This document shows positions 25,171 to 34,125 of a stretch of DNA of 64,000 bases, in pieces. The stretch is taken from NCBI RefSeq assembly GCF_018390605.1, contig NZ_JAHBGD010000017.1, positions 158,240 through 222,239 of the forward strand, written 5' to 3'. The notes beneath the pieces were generated by a model. It saw nothing but the letters and a program-made list of their open reading frames with translations, was not told where the DNA came from and searched no databases. Both the position numbers and the translations under genes were made by a program. Source of the DNA: Ancylobacter defluvii. GTDB taxonomy: Bacteria > Pseudomonadota > Alphaproteobacteria > Rhizobiales > Xanthobacteraceae. The stretch's first letter is position 1, and the number at the start of each line of letters is the position of its first letter.

Positions 25171-25779
25171 TCAGAACTTGTAGTTCACGCCGAGGCGCAG
25201 GATGTTGGCGGTGGTGCCAATATCCAGCGGGCCGGCGATGGTGTCATAGGTCTCGGTGCCGAGATCGACATAGAGATACTCGGCCTTGACGCTCCAGTTC
25301 GGCGAGAAGGCATATTCGCCGCCCGCGCCGATCGTCCAGCCGGTGTTGGTCTGCTTGTTGGAGAGGCCGGCCACTTCGTAATTGCCGCGGCCATAGGCGA
25401 AGCCGCCGGTGCCGTAGATCAGGAACTGGTCGACGGCCCAGCCGAGGCGGGCGCGCACCGTACCGAAATAATCCAGCGAGAAAGTGGGGCTCTCGATGTT
25501 GGTGGCCTGGAGGTCGGTCTCGATGCCGACGACCAGCGGGCTACCAGCGAACTGCCAGTTGTAGCCGGCCTGGATGCCGCCGAGGAAACCGTTGGTGTCG
25601 TCGGAGAAATCCGCCTCGCCCCAGCCATAGCCGGCATTGGCGCCGAGATAGAAGCCGGTCCAGGTGAAGACCGGAACCGGAGCGGCATAGGCGGTCGGCG
25701 CCGGGTAGCTGAGGTCGGCGGCGGACGCCGGCGCGGCGACCGCCACGGCGAGGGCGAGGCCCGCGAGAAGTGCTTTCAT
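25171..25779 (-). CDS. Omp25-like outer membrane beta-barrel protein, paralogue
   Basis: A 202-residue paralogue of the 24173-24817 protein with the same plan: signal peptide residues 1-20 (MKALLAGLALAVAVAAPASA), WTGFYLGANAGYGWGEADF, LDYFGTVRARLGWAVDQFLIYGTGGFAYG, TGWTIGAGGEYAFSPNWSVKAEYLYVDLG and terminal VNYKF. ATG 25779 follows GGGAGACG. The pair looks like a tandem duplication that has since diverged; such proteins stabilise the outer membrane. Confidence 0.93.
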   Translation of the reverse strand: MKALLAGLALAVAVAAPASAADLSYPAPTAYAAPVPVFTWTGFYLGANAGYGWGEADFSDDTNGFLGGIQAGYNWQFAGSPLVVGIETDLQATNIESPTFSLDYFGTVRARLGWAVDQFLIYGTGGFAYGRGNYEVAGLSNKQTNTGWTIGAGGEYAFSPNWSVKAEYLYVDLGTETYDTIAGPLDIGTTANILRLGVNYKF

Positions 25780-25842
25780 GATCGTCTCCCATTCATCCAG
25801 GCGGCTGCGCACCCGGGTTCAATTCGATAGGGTCGACGTTCA

Positions 25843-25868
25843 CATAAGATTATGAGCAAAGTCTTATG
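25843..25868. promoter_or_regulatory. Inverted repeat in the AT-rich omp upstream region
   Basis: CATAAGA (25843-25849) and TCTTATG (25862-25868) form a perfect 7-bp inverted repeat with a 12-bp spacer, 64-89 bp before the omp start. It could be an operator or a 5' leader stem. Further upstream TTAG-N7-TTAAC at 25985-26000 is one base off a CtrA-like site. The rest of 25780-26072 is AT-rich with no gene. Confidence 0.35.
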
Positions 25869-26072
25869 GCATTTCGTAACCTGATATTATCATTAACAGT
25901 TCGTATACAAGCACCCCGGATGAAAACAACATCAAATGCCAAGCATTAGACCTTGATATTCCAGTCATATCGCATTGATCATGGTTAGCCACCCGTTAAC
26001 ACCCAGGATCGAAACCGACACTCCCGATGTTGCCGCGTTGGACAGCTTCCTCGCTCGGGTTCATGAAGAGAC

Positions 26073-26855
26073 ATGACCTCACCTGCTCCGCTTTCTTCTG
26101 CCGCAGCGCGCCCGCTCGCCCTCGTCACCGGTGGCGCGGTCCGCATCGGCCGCGCCATTTCCCTCGCCCTCGCGACGGCAGGCTATGATCTCGTCATTCA
26201 TACCCGGCGCCCGGAACCGGTCGCCGAAGCGGTATGCGCCGAGATCGAGGCCCGTGGCGGCCGCGCCCATCTGCTGCATGCCGAACTCTCGGATGCCGAT
26301 GCGGTCGCAGGCCTGCTTCCTGCCTGTGCCACATTTGGTACGCTGCGGCTGCTCGTCAACAATGCCTCGGAATTTCATCCCGATGCCGCGGGCGCACTGG
26401 TGCGCGGGCTGTGGGACCGGCACTTCGCGGTCAATCTGCGCGCGCCGGTGTTCCTCGCCGAAGCCTTCGCCGCACAACTGCCGGCCCACGGGACGGGCGC
26501 GGTCGTCAACCTCATCGACCAGCGGGTGCTGAAACCGACGCCGCATTACCTGTCCTACAGCCTGACCAAGCAGGGCTTGTGGGCGGCGACGCGGCTGCTG
26601 GCCCAGGGGCTCGCGCCGCGCGTGCGCGTCAATGCGGTCGCTCCCGGGCCGACCCTCGCCAATATCCGCCAGAGCCCCGAGGATTTCGCGCGCCAGGGCG
26701 CGGCGGTGCCGCTCGGTCGCGGGCCGAGGCCGGAGGAGATCGCCGAGGCAGTACTGTTTCTGGCGCAGGCCGAGAGCATCACCGGCCAGTTGCTCACCGT
26801 CGATGGCGGCCAGCATCTCGCCTGGCAGACCCCGGACACCGAGGTGCCCGACTGA
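26073..26855 (+). CDS. Short-chain dehydrogenase/reductase
   Basis: A 260-residue classical SDR, a cytoplasmic NAD(P)H oxidoreductase. Cofactor motif VTGGAVRIGRAIS is at residues 18-30, NNAS near 98, and the catalytic YSLTK follows HYLS near 157. The TGGAxRIG glycine loop and VVNLIDQRV segment resemble pteridine reductase/FolM-like SDRs, so a pterin substrate is possible but not shown. It ends GQLLTVDGGQHLAW. Convergent with the EamA gene 26 bp on. Confidence 0.88.
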   Translation: MTSPAPLSSAAARPLALVTGGAVRIGRAISLALATAGYDLVIHTRRPEPVAEAVCAEIEARGGRAHLLHAELSDADAVAGLLPACATFGTLRLLVNNASEFHPDAAGALVRGLWDRHFAVNLRAPVFLAEAFAAQLPAHGTGAVVNLIDQRVLKPTPHYLSYSLTKQGLWAATRLLAQGLAPRVRVNAVAPGPTLANIRQSPEDFARQGAAVPLGRGPRPEEIAEAVLFLAQAESITGQLLTVDGGQHLAWQTPDTEVPD

Positions 26856-26881
26856 GCCGACGGCTCGGCAGACCTGGATTG

Positions 26882-27814
26882 CTATCTGCGCCGGTCGCTC
26901 AGGGTGAACCAGCCGACGCTGGTCATCACCAGCGCCGCACCGGTAAACTCCAGCGGGCTCGCCGTCTCGCCCAGCACGAAGAAGGCCAGCACCATGGTCG
27001 CGACCGGGCTCACCGTCGAGATCATCGAATTGGCCTGCGCCGAGATGCGTTTCAGCGCCGCGTTCATCAGGAAGGTCGGCACCACCGTGGCGCCGATTGC
27101 GATGAGCACGGAGAGCATCAGCACCCGCGGCGACACCATCAGCCCGGCGATCGGACGGACCAGGGCGAACTGCCCCAGCGCCAGCACCGAGGCCGAGATC
27201 ATCGCCACGCAGGTGAACAGCGCCGAGCCGATACTGTTCAGCAGCTTGCGGGCCATGAGCTGATAGAGCGCGAAGCTGATCGCCGCCATGCCGACGAACA
27301 TCGCGCCGCGCGCCACGTCGGTGCCGACGGTCGCCAGCCCCTCCATGAAGATCAGCGCCAACCCGCCATAGGCGATGAGGAAGGTCCACAGCGCCTTGAG
27401 CCGGATCGGCTGGCCGAACAGCAACGCCCCGAACAGCACCACGAAAAGCGGGTAGGTGAACAGGATCAGCCGCTCGAAGGAGGCCGAGATATATTGCAGC
27501 CCGAGGAAGTCGACATAGCTGGAGAACCAGTAGCCCAGCGCGCCGACGGCCGCCGATTGCGCGAAGATGCCGAAGCTCGGCAGCGCCTCGCCGCGCACGC
27601 GCATGGACCGCAGCGCAAGGGCACCAATCGCCAGATAGAACGGCAGCGAGAACGCCATGCGCAGCGCCAGCAGGGTCTCGGGGTCGATGCCCTCGCCATA
27701 GGCGAGCTTGATGATGATGCCCTTGGAGGCGAACAGAATCGCCCCCGCCGCGCCATAGGCATAGCCGGCGAGCGGAACAGCGGGCTTGACGGGAGCATCG
27801 GACACAGAGGACAT
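26882..27814 (-). CDS. EamA/DMT-family transporter
   Basis: A 310-residue inner-membrane protein with ten hydrophobic segments in two EamA repeats (about residues 18-147 and 165-300). Landmarks are LFASKGIIIKLAYGEGIDPETLLALRM, SSYVDFLGLQYISASFERLILFTYPLFVVL and ANSMISTVSPVATMVLAFFVLGE. DMT exporters carry amino acids or metabolites; no substrate can be named. Divergent from uvrC with 138 bp between them. Confidence 0.92.
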   Translation of the reverse strand: MSSVSDAPVKPAVPLAGYAYGAAGAILFASKGIIIKLAYGEGIDPETLLALRMAFSLPFYLAIGALALRSMRVRGEALPSFGIFAQSAAVGALGYWFSSYVDFLGLQYISASFERLILFTYPLFVVLFGALLFGQPIRLKALWTFLIAYGGLALIFMEGLATVGTDVARGAMFVGMAAISFALYQLMARKLLNSIGSALFTCVAMISASVLALGQFALVRPIAGLMVSPRVLMLSVLIAIGATVVPTFLMNAALKRISAQANSMISTVSPVATMVLAFFVLGETASPLEFTGAALVMTSVGWFTLSDRRR

Positions 27815-27952
27815 GCCGTCCCCTTAATCCCATTTCGCCGCCGGCGCAGCACCGAGTTTGCGCATATCTGCCATCGCGCTCCCGGTTCGGGCATGGAAGA
27901 ACGGCGACGCCCCCCTGTTCGTGGCTAGCACGAATCCATATTTTAGGCGCAC

Positions 27953-30208
27953 ATGATCGCTCGCCCCCACCCGAACGTGCCCGAACCGGAGATCGATGAC
28001 GCCGAGATGGCGGAGATCGAGGACGAGGCGCTGCTGCTGCTCGACGAGCCGGACGAGGCGCTGCCCGGTGCCGGCTCGCTCGCCTCCGGCCGCGCCGCCA
28101 TTCTGCGGGCGGTGAAGCACGCGCCGAACGGCGCCGGCGTCTATCGGATGATCGGCGCCGATGGCGCGGTGCTTTATGTCGGCAAGGCGAAGAGCATCAG
28201 GAAGCGCATCATCGCCTATACCCGGCCGACCGGGCTGACCAACCGCATCTTCCGCATGGTGTCCGCCACCGCCGAGATGGAGTTCATTTCCACCGGCACC
28301 GAGACCGAGGCGCTGCTGCTCGAGGCCAACCTCATCAAGCAGCTGCGCCCGCGCTTCAACGTGCTGCTGCGCGACGACAAGTCGTTCCCCTATATCCTCA
28401 TCACCAAGGACCACGTCTCGCCGCAGATCACCAAGCATCGCGGCGCCCGCTCGAAACCGGGCGACTATTATGGCCCCTTCGCCTCGGTCTGGGCGGTGAA
28501 CCGCACCATCAATGCGCTGCAGAAGGCGTTCCTGGTCCGCTCCTGCTCGGACAGCTATTACGAGGCGCGCACCCGGCCCTGCCTGTTGTTCCAGATCAAG
28601 CGCTGCGCCGGTCCCTGCACCGGCGAGGTCAGCCACACCGACTATGCCGAATATGTCCGGGAGGCGCGCGACTTCCTGTCCGGCAAGAGCCGCACGGTGA
28701 AGGAGCAGCTGGCCCGCGAGATGGAAGCCGCGTCCGAGACGCTGGAATTCGAGCGCGCCGCCGCCCTGCGCGACCGGCTCGCCGCCCTGTCGGCGGTGCA
28801 GGGCTCGCAGGGCATCAATCCGCGCTCGGTGGAAGAGGCGGACGTCTTCGCCATCCACCAGGAGGGCGGCGCCACCTGCGTACAGGTGTTCTTCTTCCGC
28901 ACCGGGCAGAACTGGGGCAACCACGCGCTCTATCCCCGCGCCGACCGCACACTGGAGCCCGGCGAGGTGCTCGGCGCCTTCCTCGCGCAGTTCTACGAGG
29001 ACAAGCCGAGCCCGCGCCTCATCCTGCTCAGCCATGCGGCGGAAGAAAGCGGCCTGCTCGCCGAGGCCTTGAGCGAGCGCAGCGGCCACAAGGTGGAGAT
29101 CGCGGTGCCGCAGCGCGGCGAGAAGCGCGAGCTGGTCGAGCACGCCATGCAGAACGCCCGCGAGGCGCTCGGCCGCAAGCTCGCCGAGAGCGCCAGCCAG
29201 GCGCGCCTGCTCGACGAGCTCGCCCGCGCCTTCGCCCTGCCGGCGAGCCCGCGCCGCATCGAGGTCTATGACAACAGCCACATTATGGGCTCAAACGCCG
29301 TGGGCGGCATGATCGTCGCCGGGCCGGAGGGCTTCGCCAAGAGCCAGTACCGCAAGTTCAACATCAAGAACACCGAGCTCGCGCCGGGCGACGATTACGG
29401 CATGATGCGCGAGGTGCTGCGCCGACGCTTCTCGCGCCTGCTGCGCGAGGCCCCGCGGGCCGGCGACAAGGCCCCTCACCGTACCCCTCTCCCCGACGGG
29501 GAGAGGGAAACGCTCACCAATACCGACGCTACCTCTCCACCCGAAACGCCCCTTGCTCCCTCTCCCCGTCGGGGAGAGGGTTGGGGTGAGGGGGGCACCA
29601 TGCTCCCCGGTGAGGGGGAAGCCGCGCCAACCGATCCGCCGCCCTCCCCCCTCACCGACCCGCTTCGCGGGCCACCTCTCCCCGTCGGAGAGAAGGAAAA
29701 AGACGCTCTCGCAGAAGCAGAGACCGCCGAGCCGCTGCGCGAGACACCGGAAGGCTGGCCGGACCTGGTGCTGATCGACGGCGGCGCCGGCCAGCTGAAG
29801 GCGGCGGCCGAGGCGCTGGCCGAGCTCGGCGTCACCGATGTGCCGCTGGTCGGCGTCGCCAAGGGCCCGGACCGCGATGCCGGCCGCGAGAGCTTCTTCA
29901 TTGCCGACCGCGAGCCGTTCCGGCTGGAGCCCCGCGACCCGGTGCTCTATTTCGTGCAGCGGCTGCGCGACGAGGCGCACCGCTTCGCCATCGGCTCGCA
30001 TCGCGCCCGGCGCAGCAAGGACATCGCCCAGGGCGGCCTGCAGGAAATTCCCGGCATCGGCCCCACCCGCAAGCGTGCGTTGCTTCATCATTTCGGTACG
30101 CTGAAGGCGATTGAGCGCGCCTCGCTGGCCGATCTCGAAGCGGTGCCGGGGGTGAACGCCGCCACCGCCCGGGCCGTCTATGATTTTTTCCACCCCGGAC
30201 CGCACTGA
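27953..30208 (+). CDS. uvrC: Excinuclease ABC subunit C, with repeat-derived insertion
   Basis: A 751-residue UvrC, the double-incision nuclease of excision repair. The GIY-YIG domain lies near residues 55-140 ([24 protein letters not shown]), a Cys cluster follows ([19 protein letters not shown]), then UVR ([27 protein letters not shown]), the RNase H-like domain with [10 protein letters not shown] and [14 protein letters not shown], and tandem HhH motifs at the end ([17 protein letters not shown]). Residues about 507-582, between [11 protein letters not shown] and [10 protein letters not shown], are encoded by palindromic repeat units; most UvrCs have a short loop there. Catalytic residues on both sides are intact. 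Confidence 0.96.
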   Translation: MIARPHPNVPEPEIDDAEMAEIEDEALLLLDEPDEALPGAGSLASGRAAILRAVKHAPNGAGVYRMIGADGAVLYVGKAKSIRKRIIAYTRPTGLTNRIFRMVSATAEMEFISTGTETEALLLEANLIKQLRPRFNVLLRDDKSFPYILITKDHVSPQITKHRGARSKPGDYYGPFASVWAVNRTINALQKAFLVRSCSDSYYEARTRPCLLFQIKRCAGPCTGEVSHTDYAEYVREARDFLSGKSRTVKEQLAREMEAASETLEFERAAALRDRLAALSAVQGSQGINPRSVEEADVFAIHQEGGATCVQVFFFRTGQNWGNHALYPRADRTLEPGEVLGAFLAQFYEDKPSPRLILLSHAAEESGLLAEALSERSGHKVEIAVPQRGEKRELVEHAMQNAREALGRKLAESASQARLLDELARAFALPASPRRIEVYDNSHIMGSNAVGGMIVAGPEGFAKSQYRKFNIKNTELAPGDDYGMMREVLRRRFSRLLREAPRAGDKAPHRTPLPDGERETLTNTDATSPPETPLAPSPRRGEGWGEGGTMLPGEGEAAPTDPPPSPLTDPLRGPPLPVGEKEKDALAEAETAEPLRETPEGWPDLVLIDGGAGQLKAAAEALAELGVTDVPLVGVAKGPDRDAGRESFFIADREPFRLEPRDPVLYFVQRLRDEAHRFAIGSHRARRSKDIAQGGLQEIPGIGPTRKRALLHHFGTLKAIERASLADLEAVPGVNAATARAVYDFFHPGPH
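29472..29697 (+). repeat. Palindromic repeat units inside the uvrC reading frame
   Basis: Two 23-bp palindromes of the form CCCTCTCCCCG-N-CGGGGAGAGGG lie at 29485-29507 and 29558-29580, with CCCCTCACC / GGTGAGGGG at the edges (29472-29480, 29585-29593) and a degenerate further unit to 29697. The DNA stays in frame, adding about 76 Pro/Gly/Glu-rich residues to UvrC. A related element is intergenic at 50051-50175. Confidence 0.85.
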
Positions 30209-30337
30209 CGCCGGGCCGCATTGACGCCGGCGGCAGCGAGACACCGGCATGGCCGTTACTTTGCCGTGAAATACCCGCAGTAGATTGACGTGTGCCCGCA
30301 GGGTGGTTACGTCCCAGTCAAGGAACCGGACAGAGTC

Positions 30338-30994
30338 ATGGTCGACGTCGCGCCCGCCCGCAATACGGTGACCGAACCCGCGCAGACCGGATCTGCGCGG
30401 AGCCGGCGTGCGCATACCTATGCGCTCCCCAATTTGCTGACCTATGCCCGCTGCGTGGCGGTGCCGCTGTTGGTCGGCTGCCTGTTCTGGGCCGATATCC
30501 TCGCCGGCGGGCTGTGGTTGCGCTGGGCGGCGCTCGGCATCTATGTCGTCGCCGCCATCACCGATTTCTTCGACGGCTACCTCGCCCGCATCTGGTCGCA
30601 GCAATCGGCGATCGGCCGCATGCTCGATCCCATCGCCGACAAGCTGCTGGTCGCCGCCTCGCTGTTGATGATGGCGTCGGACGGCACCATTCGCGGCTGG
30701 TCGCTCTGGGCGGCCGCGGTCATCCTGTGCCGCGAGATCCTGGTCTCCGGCCTGCGCGAATTTCTCGCCGAGCTGCGGGTCAGCGTGCCCGTCACCCGCC
30801 TCGCCAAGTGGAAGACCACGGCGCAGCTGGTCGCGGTCGGCGTGCTGCTGGCCGGCCCGGCGGCCGACGCGCTGCTGCCCGGCACCACGCTCGCCGGCAT
30901 CGTGCTCTTGTGGATCTCGGCGCTGCTCACACTTTATACCGGGTGGGACTATTTCCGGGCCGGTGCCCGTCACCTGATCGAGGACGAAGCGTGA
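30338..30994 (+). CDS. pgsA: CDP-diacylglycerol-glycerol-3-phosphate 3-phosphatidyltransferase
   Basis: A 218-residue inner-membrane enzyme making phosphatidylglycerol phosphate from CDP-diacylglycerol and glycerol-3-phosphate. The CDP-alcohol phosphotransferase motif DFFDGYLARIWSQQSAIGRMLDPIADK carries the D-G-A-R-G-D-D residues; several membrane helices flank it, and CREILVSGLREFLAE is typical of PgsA. ATG 30338 is chosen for the AAGGA upstream and family length. It follows uvrC and leads into moaD, a conserved alphaproteobacterial order. Confidence 0.95.
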   Translation: MVDVAPARNTVTEPAQTGSARSRRAHTYALPNLLTYARCVAVPLLVGCLFWADILAGGLWLRWAALGIYVVAAITDFFDGYLARIWSQQSAIGRMLDPIADKLLVAASLLMMASDGTIRGWSLWAAAVILCREILVSGLREFLAELRVSVPVTRLAKWKTTAQLVAVGVLLAGPAADALLPGTTLAGIVLLWISALLTLYTGWDYFRAGARHLIEDEA

Positions 30995-31242
30995 AGATCC
31001 TCTATTTCGCCTGGGTGCGGGAACGCATCGGGCGTGAGGCCGAGGAGGTCGAGGCTCCCGACGAGGTGCGCACCGTCGCCGAGCTCGCGGCCTTCCTCGC
31101 CGCCCGTGGCGAGGGCTATGCCGAGGCGTTCAAGGAACCCAAGGTGGTCCGCGCCGCCATCGATCGCCGCCATGCCAGGCCGGACGCAGCGATCGCCGGC
31201 GCCCGTGAGATCGCCTTCTTCCCGCCGATGACCGGGGGTTGA
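30991..31242 (+). CDS. moaD: Molybdopterin synthase small subunit (sulfur carrier)
   Basis: An 83-residue ubiquitin-like MoaD ending in the Gly-Gly that carries the thiocarboxylate (FFPPMTGG). It begins VKILYFAWVRERIG at GTG 30991, overlapping the stop of pgsA by GTGA, so the genes are translationally coupled. It works with MoaE to put two sulfurs into precursor Z in molybdenum cofactor synthesis. Confidence 0.95.
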   Translation: MKILYFAWVRERIGREAEEVEAPDEVRTVAELAAFLAARGEGYAEAFKEPKVVRAAIDRRHARPDAAIAGAREIAFFPPMTGG

Positions 31243-31246
31243 GGCC

Positions 31247-31756
31247 ATGCCGGTTGCAGCCCCATCCGGCGACCGCTTCACCGTCCGTATCCAGGCTGAG
31301 GATTTCGACACCGCCGCAGAGATCGCCGCGCTCTCGGCCGGACGGGTCGATATCGGAGCGGTCGTCACCTTTTCCGGCCTGTGCCGCGCCGACGATGCCG
31401 GCGATTCCGCGCCGGACGGCAGCCGTCTGGTCGCGCTGACGCTCGAGCACTATCCCGGCATGGCGGAGGAAGAGATCCGCCGGCTCGTGGATGAGGCCCG
31501 TACGCGCTGGCCGCTGCTCGGCGCCACGGTGATCCACCGCCATGGCCGCATCGTCCCCGGCGAGAACATCGTGCTGGTGGTCACCGCCTCGCCGCATCGC
31601 GGTGCCGCCTTCGAGGCCGCGGCCTTCCTCATGGATTGGCTGAAGACCCGCGCGCCATTCTGGAAACTGGAAGAGCGTGCGGAAGCCAGGAACTGGGTCG
31701 CGGCCAAGGAGGCCGACGACGCGGCGGCGGAGCGGTGGACCGCCGGCACGCCCTGA
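31247..31756 (+). CDS. moaE: Molybdopterin synthase catalytic subunit
   Basis: A 169-residue MoaE. Landmarks: GAVVTFSGLCR, LTLEHYPGMAEEEIRRLVDEAR, VIHRHGRIVPGENIVLVVTASPHRGAAFEAAAFLMDWLKTRAPFWKLEE, the last containing the conserved active-site Lys. Four bases separate it from moaD. Together they convert cyclic pyranopterin monophosphate to molybdopterin. Slightly longer than usual (about 150) because of a C-terminal tail. Confidence 0.95.
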   Translation: MPVAAPSGDRFTVRIQAEDFDTAAEIAALSAGRVDIGAVVTFSGLCRADDAGDSAPDGSRLVALTLEHYPGMAEEEIRRLVDEARTRWPLLGATVIHRHGRIVPGENIVLVVTASPHRGAAFEAAAFLMDWLKTRAPFWKLEERAEARNWVAAKEADDAAAERWTAGTP

Positions 31757-31760
31757 GCCG

Positions 31761-32282
31761 CTAATCCTTCGCCCCTTCCATCGACAAGGCGAGCTTTGCC
31801 AGCAGGCCGGCCAGTTGGTCGCGTTCCTCGCCGTTCAGCCCGGCGAGCAGCCGGGCCTCCACTTCCATGTCGGCGCGGAATGCCGCCTCCGCCCGCTCCC
31901 TGCCCTCAACCGTCAGCTCCACCAGCAGGCTGCGCGCGTCGCTCTCGCTCGGCCGCCGTACAACCAATCCGGCCTTCTCCAGCCGCGCCAGCCGGTCGGT
32001 CAGCCCGCCCGAGGAGATCATCAGCGCCTGGAACAGCTCGGTCGGCCGCAACCGATAGGGCGGGCCGGCGCGACGCAGCGTCGAGAGCACGTCGAATTCC
32101 CCGGCATCGAGTCCATGGGCGGCGAACACCGCCTCGATCGGCGGACGCGCCCGCAGGGTGATCCAGCGTGCCCGCCCGAGGACCGCCATGCCTTGCGTAT
32201 CCACGTCCGGCAATTCCCGCGCCCATTGCCGCCGCCGTTGCTCAACATGGTCGGCAGCCTCCGGCACCAGTTGTCTTGACAT
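31761..32282 (-). CDS. MarR-family transcriptional regulator
   Basis: A 173-residue MarR protein with the winged helix from about residue 60: FDVLSTLRRAGPPYRLRPTELFQALMISSGGLTDRLARLEKAGLVVRRPSESDARSLLVELT. ATG 32282 is chosen because GGGAGATG lies upstream; this start codon lies inside a palindromic operator (32272-32289). It is divergent from the VOC-DoxX genes and probably represses both itself and them until an effector (perhaps a phenolic or electrophile) binds. Convergent with moaE, 4 bp between ends. Confidence 0.9.
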   Translation of the reverse strand: MSRQLVPEAADHVEQRRRQWARELPDVDTQGMAVLGRARWITLRARPPIEAVFAAHGLDAGEFDVLSTLRRAGPPYRLRPTELFQALMISSGGLTDRLARLEKAGLVVRRPSESDARSLLVELTVEGRERAEAAFRADMEVEARLLAGLNGEERDQLAGLLAKLALSMEGAKD

Positions 32283-32315
32283 CAAGACATCTCCCTTTAT
32301 CTTGATATCGAGATA
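32272..32315. promoter_or_regulatory. Two palindromic MarR-type operators
   Basis: TGTCTTGA-CA-TCAAGACA (32272-32289) is a perfect 18-bp palindrome, and TATCTTGAT-ATCGAGATA (32298-32315) is a second 18-bp palindrome with one mismatched pair. Their centres are 26 bp apart and both share the TCTTGA/TCAAGA half-site seen for many MarR proteins. The first overlaps the marR start codon and the second sits in front of the VOC gene, so binding would repress both directions. Confidence 0.8.
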
Positions 32316-32359
32316 AATCATTCGCAGTACGAAACAAGTGCTTTCCGAAGGAGAATGCG

Positions 32360-32752
32360 ATGCAGGTGACGGGCTTGGATCACGTCGTGCTGCGGGTCGG
32401 CGATCTCGATGTCGCCACCCGCTTCTACTCGCAGGTGCTCGGCTGCCCGGTCGAGCGGCGGCAGGAGGCGATCGGCATGGTCCAGCTGCGCGCCGGCGGG
32501 GCACTGATCGATCTGGTCGCCGTCGACGGTCCGCTTGGCCGGCGCGGCGGCGGAGCTCCCGCGGTGGAGGGACGCAACATGGACCATCTCTGCCTGCGCA
32601 TCGCCGGCTTCGAGCCGGAACGGGTTCGCTCCGAACTCGCCGCCCACGGCATCGCCGCCGATGCCGCCGTCCTCCGCTACGGCGCCGCCGGCGAAGGCCC
32701 GTCCATCTATCTGCGCGACCCCGACGGCAATGGCGTCGAACTGCGCGGCTGA
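32360..32752 (+). CDS. VOC-family protein (glyoxalase/dioxygenase fold)
   Basis: A 130-residue single VOC domain of the YaeR/virulence-protein type: MQVTGLDHVVLRVGDLDVATRFYSQVLG at the start (metal-ligand His8), then RNMDHLCLRI and SIYLRDPDGNGVELRG (Glu near the end). The metal ligands H, H and E appear intact. It has AAGGAG before ATG 32360 and lies just beyond the MarR operators, so it is likely induced when MarR is released; a role in detoxification is inferred. Confidence 0.88.
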   Translation: MQVTGLDHVVLRVGDLDVATRFYSQVLGCPVERRQEAIGMVQLRAGGALIDLVAVDGPLGRRGGGAPAVEGRNMDHLCLRIAGFEPERVRSELAAHGIAADAAVLRYGAAGEGPSIYLRDPDGNGVELRG

Positions 32753-32773
32753 ACCCGAGATCGGAGAATCCCC

Positions 32774-33169
32774 GTGCCCAGCTCGCTGATGGTGCCGGTC
32801 GGCTACACCCTCACCGGTCTGTTTGCCGCCTTCCTGCTGATCGCCTCGATCGCGCCCAAGCTGATCGGCGCCAGCGTGGCGACCGAGTCCATGGCCGCGC
32901 TCGGCTGGCCGGCCGGCCACACGCTGATGATCGGCCTCGTCGAGCTCGGTTGCCTGGCGCTATATCTCGTCCCGCGCACCAGTCTCCTCGGCGCGGTGCT
33001 GATGACCGGCCTGCTCGGCGGCGCCATGGCGACGCAACTCCGAGTCGGCAATCCGCTGTTCAGCCATGTGCTGTTCAGCGTCTATCTCGGCCTGTTCATG
33101 TGGGGCGGGTTGTGGCTGCGCGCGCCGTGGCTGCGCGCGCTGTTCCCGGTCGTCACGCCTGATCGTTGA
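32774..33169 (+). CDS. DoxX-like membrane protein
   Basis: A 131-residue inner-membrane protein with four predicted helices, matching the DoxX-like family: GYTLTGLFAAFLLIASIAPKLIG, GWPAGHTLMIGLVELGCLALYLVPRTSLLGAVLMTGLLGGAMATQLRVG and FSHVLFSVYLGLFMWGGLWLR. It starts at GTG 32774 behind CGGAGAA, 21 bp after the VOC gene, and is presumably in the same MarR-controlled operon. Function unknown. Confidence 0.88.
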   Translation: MPSSLMVPVGYTLTGLFAAFLLIASIAPKLIGASVATESMAALGWPAGHTLMIGLVELGCLALYLVPRTSLLGAVLMTGLLGGAMATQLRVGNPLFSHVLFSVYLGLFMWGGLWLRAPWLRALFPVVTPDR

Positions 33170-33183
33170 GCACAAACAGAAAC

Positions 33184-33201
33184 GCCGGCCCGAAGGCCGG
33201 C
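33184..33201 (-). terminator. Hairpin between DoxX-like gene and ilvE
   Basis: GCCGGCC-CGAA-GGCCGGC, a perfect 7-bp stem with a tetraloop. On the minus strand it is followed by a T-rich stretch (GTTTCTGTTTG), so it should terminate ilvE and may serve the converging DoxX transcript. Confidence 0.85.
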
Positions 33202-33228
33202 ATTCTATAGGCTCTGCGGAACCGGAAC

Positions 33229-34125
33229 TCAGGCCGCCGAGGCGGCCGCCTTCTTCGGCTGCACTGCAGCCGAGTAGTCGTCGAACAGCGTCTTGGTCAC
33301 CGGGCCGGGCTGGAAATGCGTTCCGGCGATCTCCGACACCGGCGTCACTTCGGCCGCGGTGCCGGTGATAAAGCATTCGTCGAAGCTCGACAGTTCCTCC
33401 GGCATGATCGCCCGCTCCTGCACCTCGATGCCGCGGCGCTTGGCAAGCTCGATCACCGTCTGGCGGGTGATGCCGTTCAGGAAGGCGTCCGCCTCCGGCG
33501 TGTGGATCACCCCGTCCTTCACGAAGAACACGTTGGCACCGGTGCACTCGGCGACGCGTCCGCGCCAGTCGAGCATCAGCGCGTCGGCATAGCCTTCCCG
33601 CTCGGCGGCGTGCTTGGAGATGGTGCAGATCATGTAGAGGCCGGCCGCCTTCGAGGTCGAGGGCGCGGTCATCGGATCGGGACGGCGGTATTTCGCCATA
33701 CCGATGCGGATGCCCTTCAGACGCTCCGCCGGATCGAAATAGCTCGGCCATTCCCACGCCGCGATGGCGAGGTGGATCTGGTTGTGCTGCGCCGAGACGC
33801 CCATCATGTCCGAGCCGCGCCACGCCACCGGCCGCAGATAGGCATCGGCGAGGTTCTGCTTGACCAGAATTTCGCGGCAGGCGGCGTTGATCTCCGCCTC
33901 GCTGTAGGGGATCTCGAAGTCGAGCAGGCGCGCGCTCTCCTTCAGCCGGATGGTGTGCTCGTCCAGCTTGAAAATCTCGCCGCCATAGGCGCGCTCGCCC
34001 TCGAATACACAGCTGCCGTAATGCAGGCCGTGGGTCAGTACATGGACCTTGGCATCCGACCACGGCACGAAGGCGCCGTCATACCAGATCCAGCCACTGC
34101 GTTTGTCGAAGGGTTCGCTTGCCAT
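33229..34125 (-). CDS. ilvE: Branched-chain amino acid aminotransferase
   Basis: A 298-residue fold-type IV PLP enzyme for the last step of Leu, Ile and Val synthesis. Landmarks are SGWIWYDGAFVPWSDAKVHVLTHGLHYGSCVFEGERAY, RPVAWRGSD, TSKAAGLYMICTISKHAAEREGYADALMLD (bacterial-type long version) and VAECTGANVFFVKDGVIHTP, with TGTAAEVTPV at the PLP-phosphate site. ATG 34125 has GGGAGA upstream. Length matches the family. Divergent from the MarR-OmpR-kinase operon. Confidence 0.93.
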   Translation of the reverse strand: MASEPFDKRSGWIWYDGAFVPWSDAKVHVLTHGLHYGSCVFEGERAYGGEIFKLDEHTIRLKESARLLDFEIPYSEAEINAACREILVKQNLADAYLRPVAWRGSDMMGVSAQHNQIHLAIAAWEWPSYFDPAERLKGIRIGMAKYRRPDPMTAPSTSKAAGLYMICTISKHAAEREGYADALMLDWRGRVAECTGANVFFVKDGVIHTPEADAFLNGITRQTVIELAKRRGIEVQERAIMPEELSSFDECFITGTAAEVTPVSEIAGTHFQPGPVTKTLFDDYSAAVQPKKAAASAA

